Shown in pieces: positions 63,766-64,000 of a stretch of 64,000 nucleotides of DNA. Positions within the stretch are counted from its first letter, which is position 1; every line of letters starts with the position of its first letter. A model generated the notes under the pieces. That model searched no databases and was not told where the DNA came from. It worked only from the letters and a program-made list of their open reading frames with translations. The position numbers and the translations under genes are program-made. Source of the stretch: JBLLJR01 sp047692235 (GTDB lineage Bacteria > Pseudomonadota > Gammaproteobacteria > Enterobacterales > Enterobacteriaceae); NCBI GenBank assembly GCA_047692235.1, contig JBLLJR010000004.1, forward strand, positions 100,907 through 164,906. Reading direction: 5' to 3'.

Positions 63766-63837
63766 TGTCCCCTAGGGGATTTGAACCCCTGTTACCGCCG
63801 TGAAAGAGCGATGTCCTAACCATTAGACGAAGGGGAC
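63766..63837 (-). tRNA. gltT: tRNA-Glu (anticodon TTC)
   Basis: Minus strand begins GTCCCCTTCGTCTAATGG; the anticodon arm CGCTCTTTCACGGCG gives TTC; T-arm GGGGTTCAAATCCCC. It sits in the 16S-23S spacer, as in several E. coli rrn operons. The discriminator base is A where E. coli has G, and no CCA is encoded. Confidence 0.96.
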
Positions 63838-63888
63838 TCTATAAGATATATATTATATATAAACACTACAATCTAATTATCTTTATTA

Positions 63889-64000
<112 letters not shown>

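Overview
The window is a strongly A+T-rich, gene-dense piece of a reduced gammaproteobacterial chromosome. Gene neighbourhoods match Escherichia coli in many blocks: rplI-rpsR-rpsF, pepA-holC-valS-argI-pyrB-pyrI, asd-yhgN, recC-recB-recD-lgt, dksA-folK, miaA-hflK-hflC-rlmB, pheA-bamD, nusA-infB-rbfA-truB-rpsO-pnp-deaD, greA-rlmE-ftsH-folP-glmM-secG-leuU and rsmD-ftsY-rpoH. The rRNA operon is 16S-tRNA-Glu-23S-5S-tRNA-Trp, as in Enterobacterales. I see no mobile elements, phage genes or CRISPR, and many genes expected inside these blocks are missing (priB, ptrA, thyA, pcnB, hfq, hflX, nlpI, ftsEX). Amino-acid genes are kept. Together this indicates an old, host-restricted nutritional endosymbiont, most likely of an insect, in or near Enterobacterales. 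I do not name the species. An intact 16S-tRNA-23S-5S order argues against Buchnera, whose rRNA operon is split.

Layout. 1-3077: end of carB. 3081-4304: ribosomal proteins L9, S18 and S6. 4669-7371: holD, aroQ, maeA. 7485-7565: tRNA-Leu(CAA). 7975-15670: pepA, holC, valS, argI, pyrB, pyrI. 15688-20376: gmk, argS, asd, yhgN. 20408-30610: recD, recB, recC, lgt, folK. 30727-35912: dksA, erpA, rlmB, hflC, hflK, miaA. 36000-38924: a graveyard holding pseudogenes of bioA, bioB and bioD. 39004-42816: pheA, bamD, deaD. 43108-50956: pnp, rpsO, truB, rbfA, infB, nusA. 51197-56986: tRNA-Leu(GAG), secG, glmM, folP, ftsH, rlmE, greA. 57384-60441: a DUF1820-type gene, rsmD, ftsY, rpoH. 60462-64000: rRNA operon, with 16S cut by the window edge.

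How it fits together. carB, argI, pyrB and pyrI serve arginine and pyrimidine synthesis. aroQ and pheA feed phenylalanine, and asd serves the aspartate family (lysine, threonine, methionine, cell wall). These are the usual goods an insect symbiont supplies. PheA keeps all catalytic residues I can check but has changed both phenylalanine-binding motifs, which suggests loss of feedback control. Biotin synthesis was once present as a bioA/bioB-bioD remnant without bioF or bioC, and is now dead. Retained housekeeping includes the whole RecBCD enzyme, both clamp-loader accessory subunits (chi and psi), FtsH with HflKC, and sigma-32.

No wholly new system is visible. The best leads are a perfect 47-bp inverted repeat between glmM and secG; a pyrB gene whose only homology-consistent start codon is ATA; a DUF1820 gene unusual for this kind of genome; the deregulated-looking PheA; and a BamD without a lipobox.
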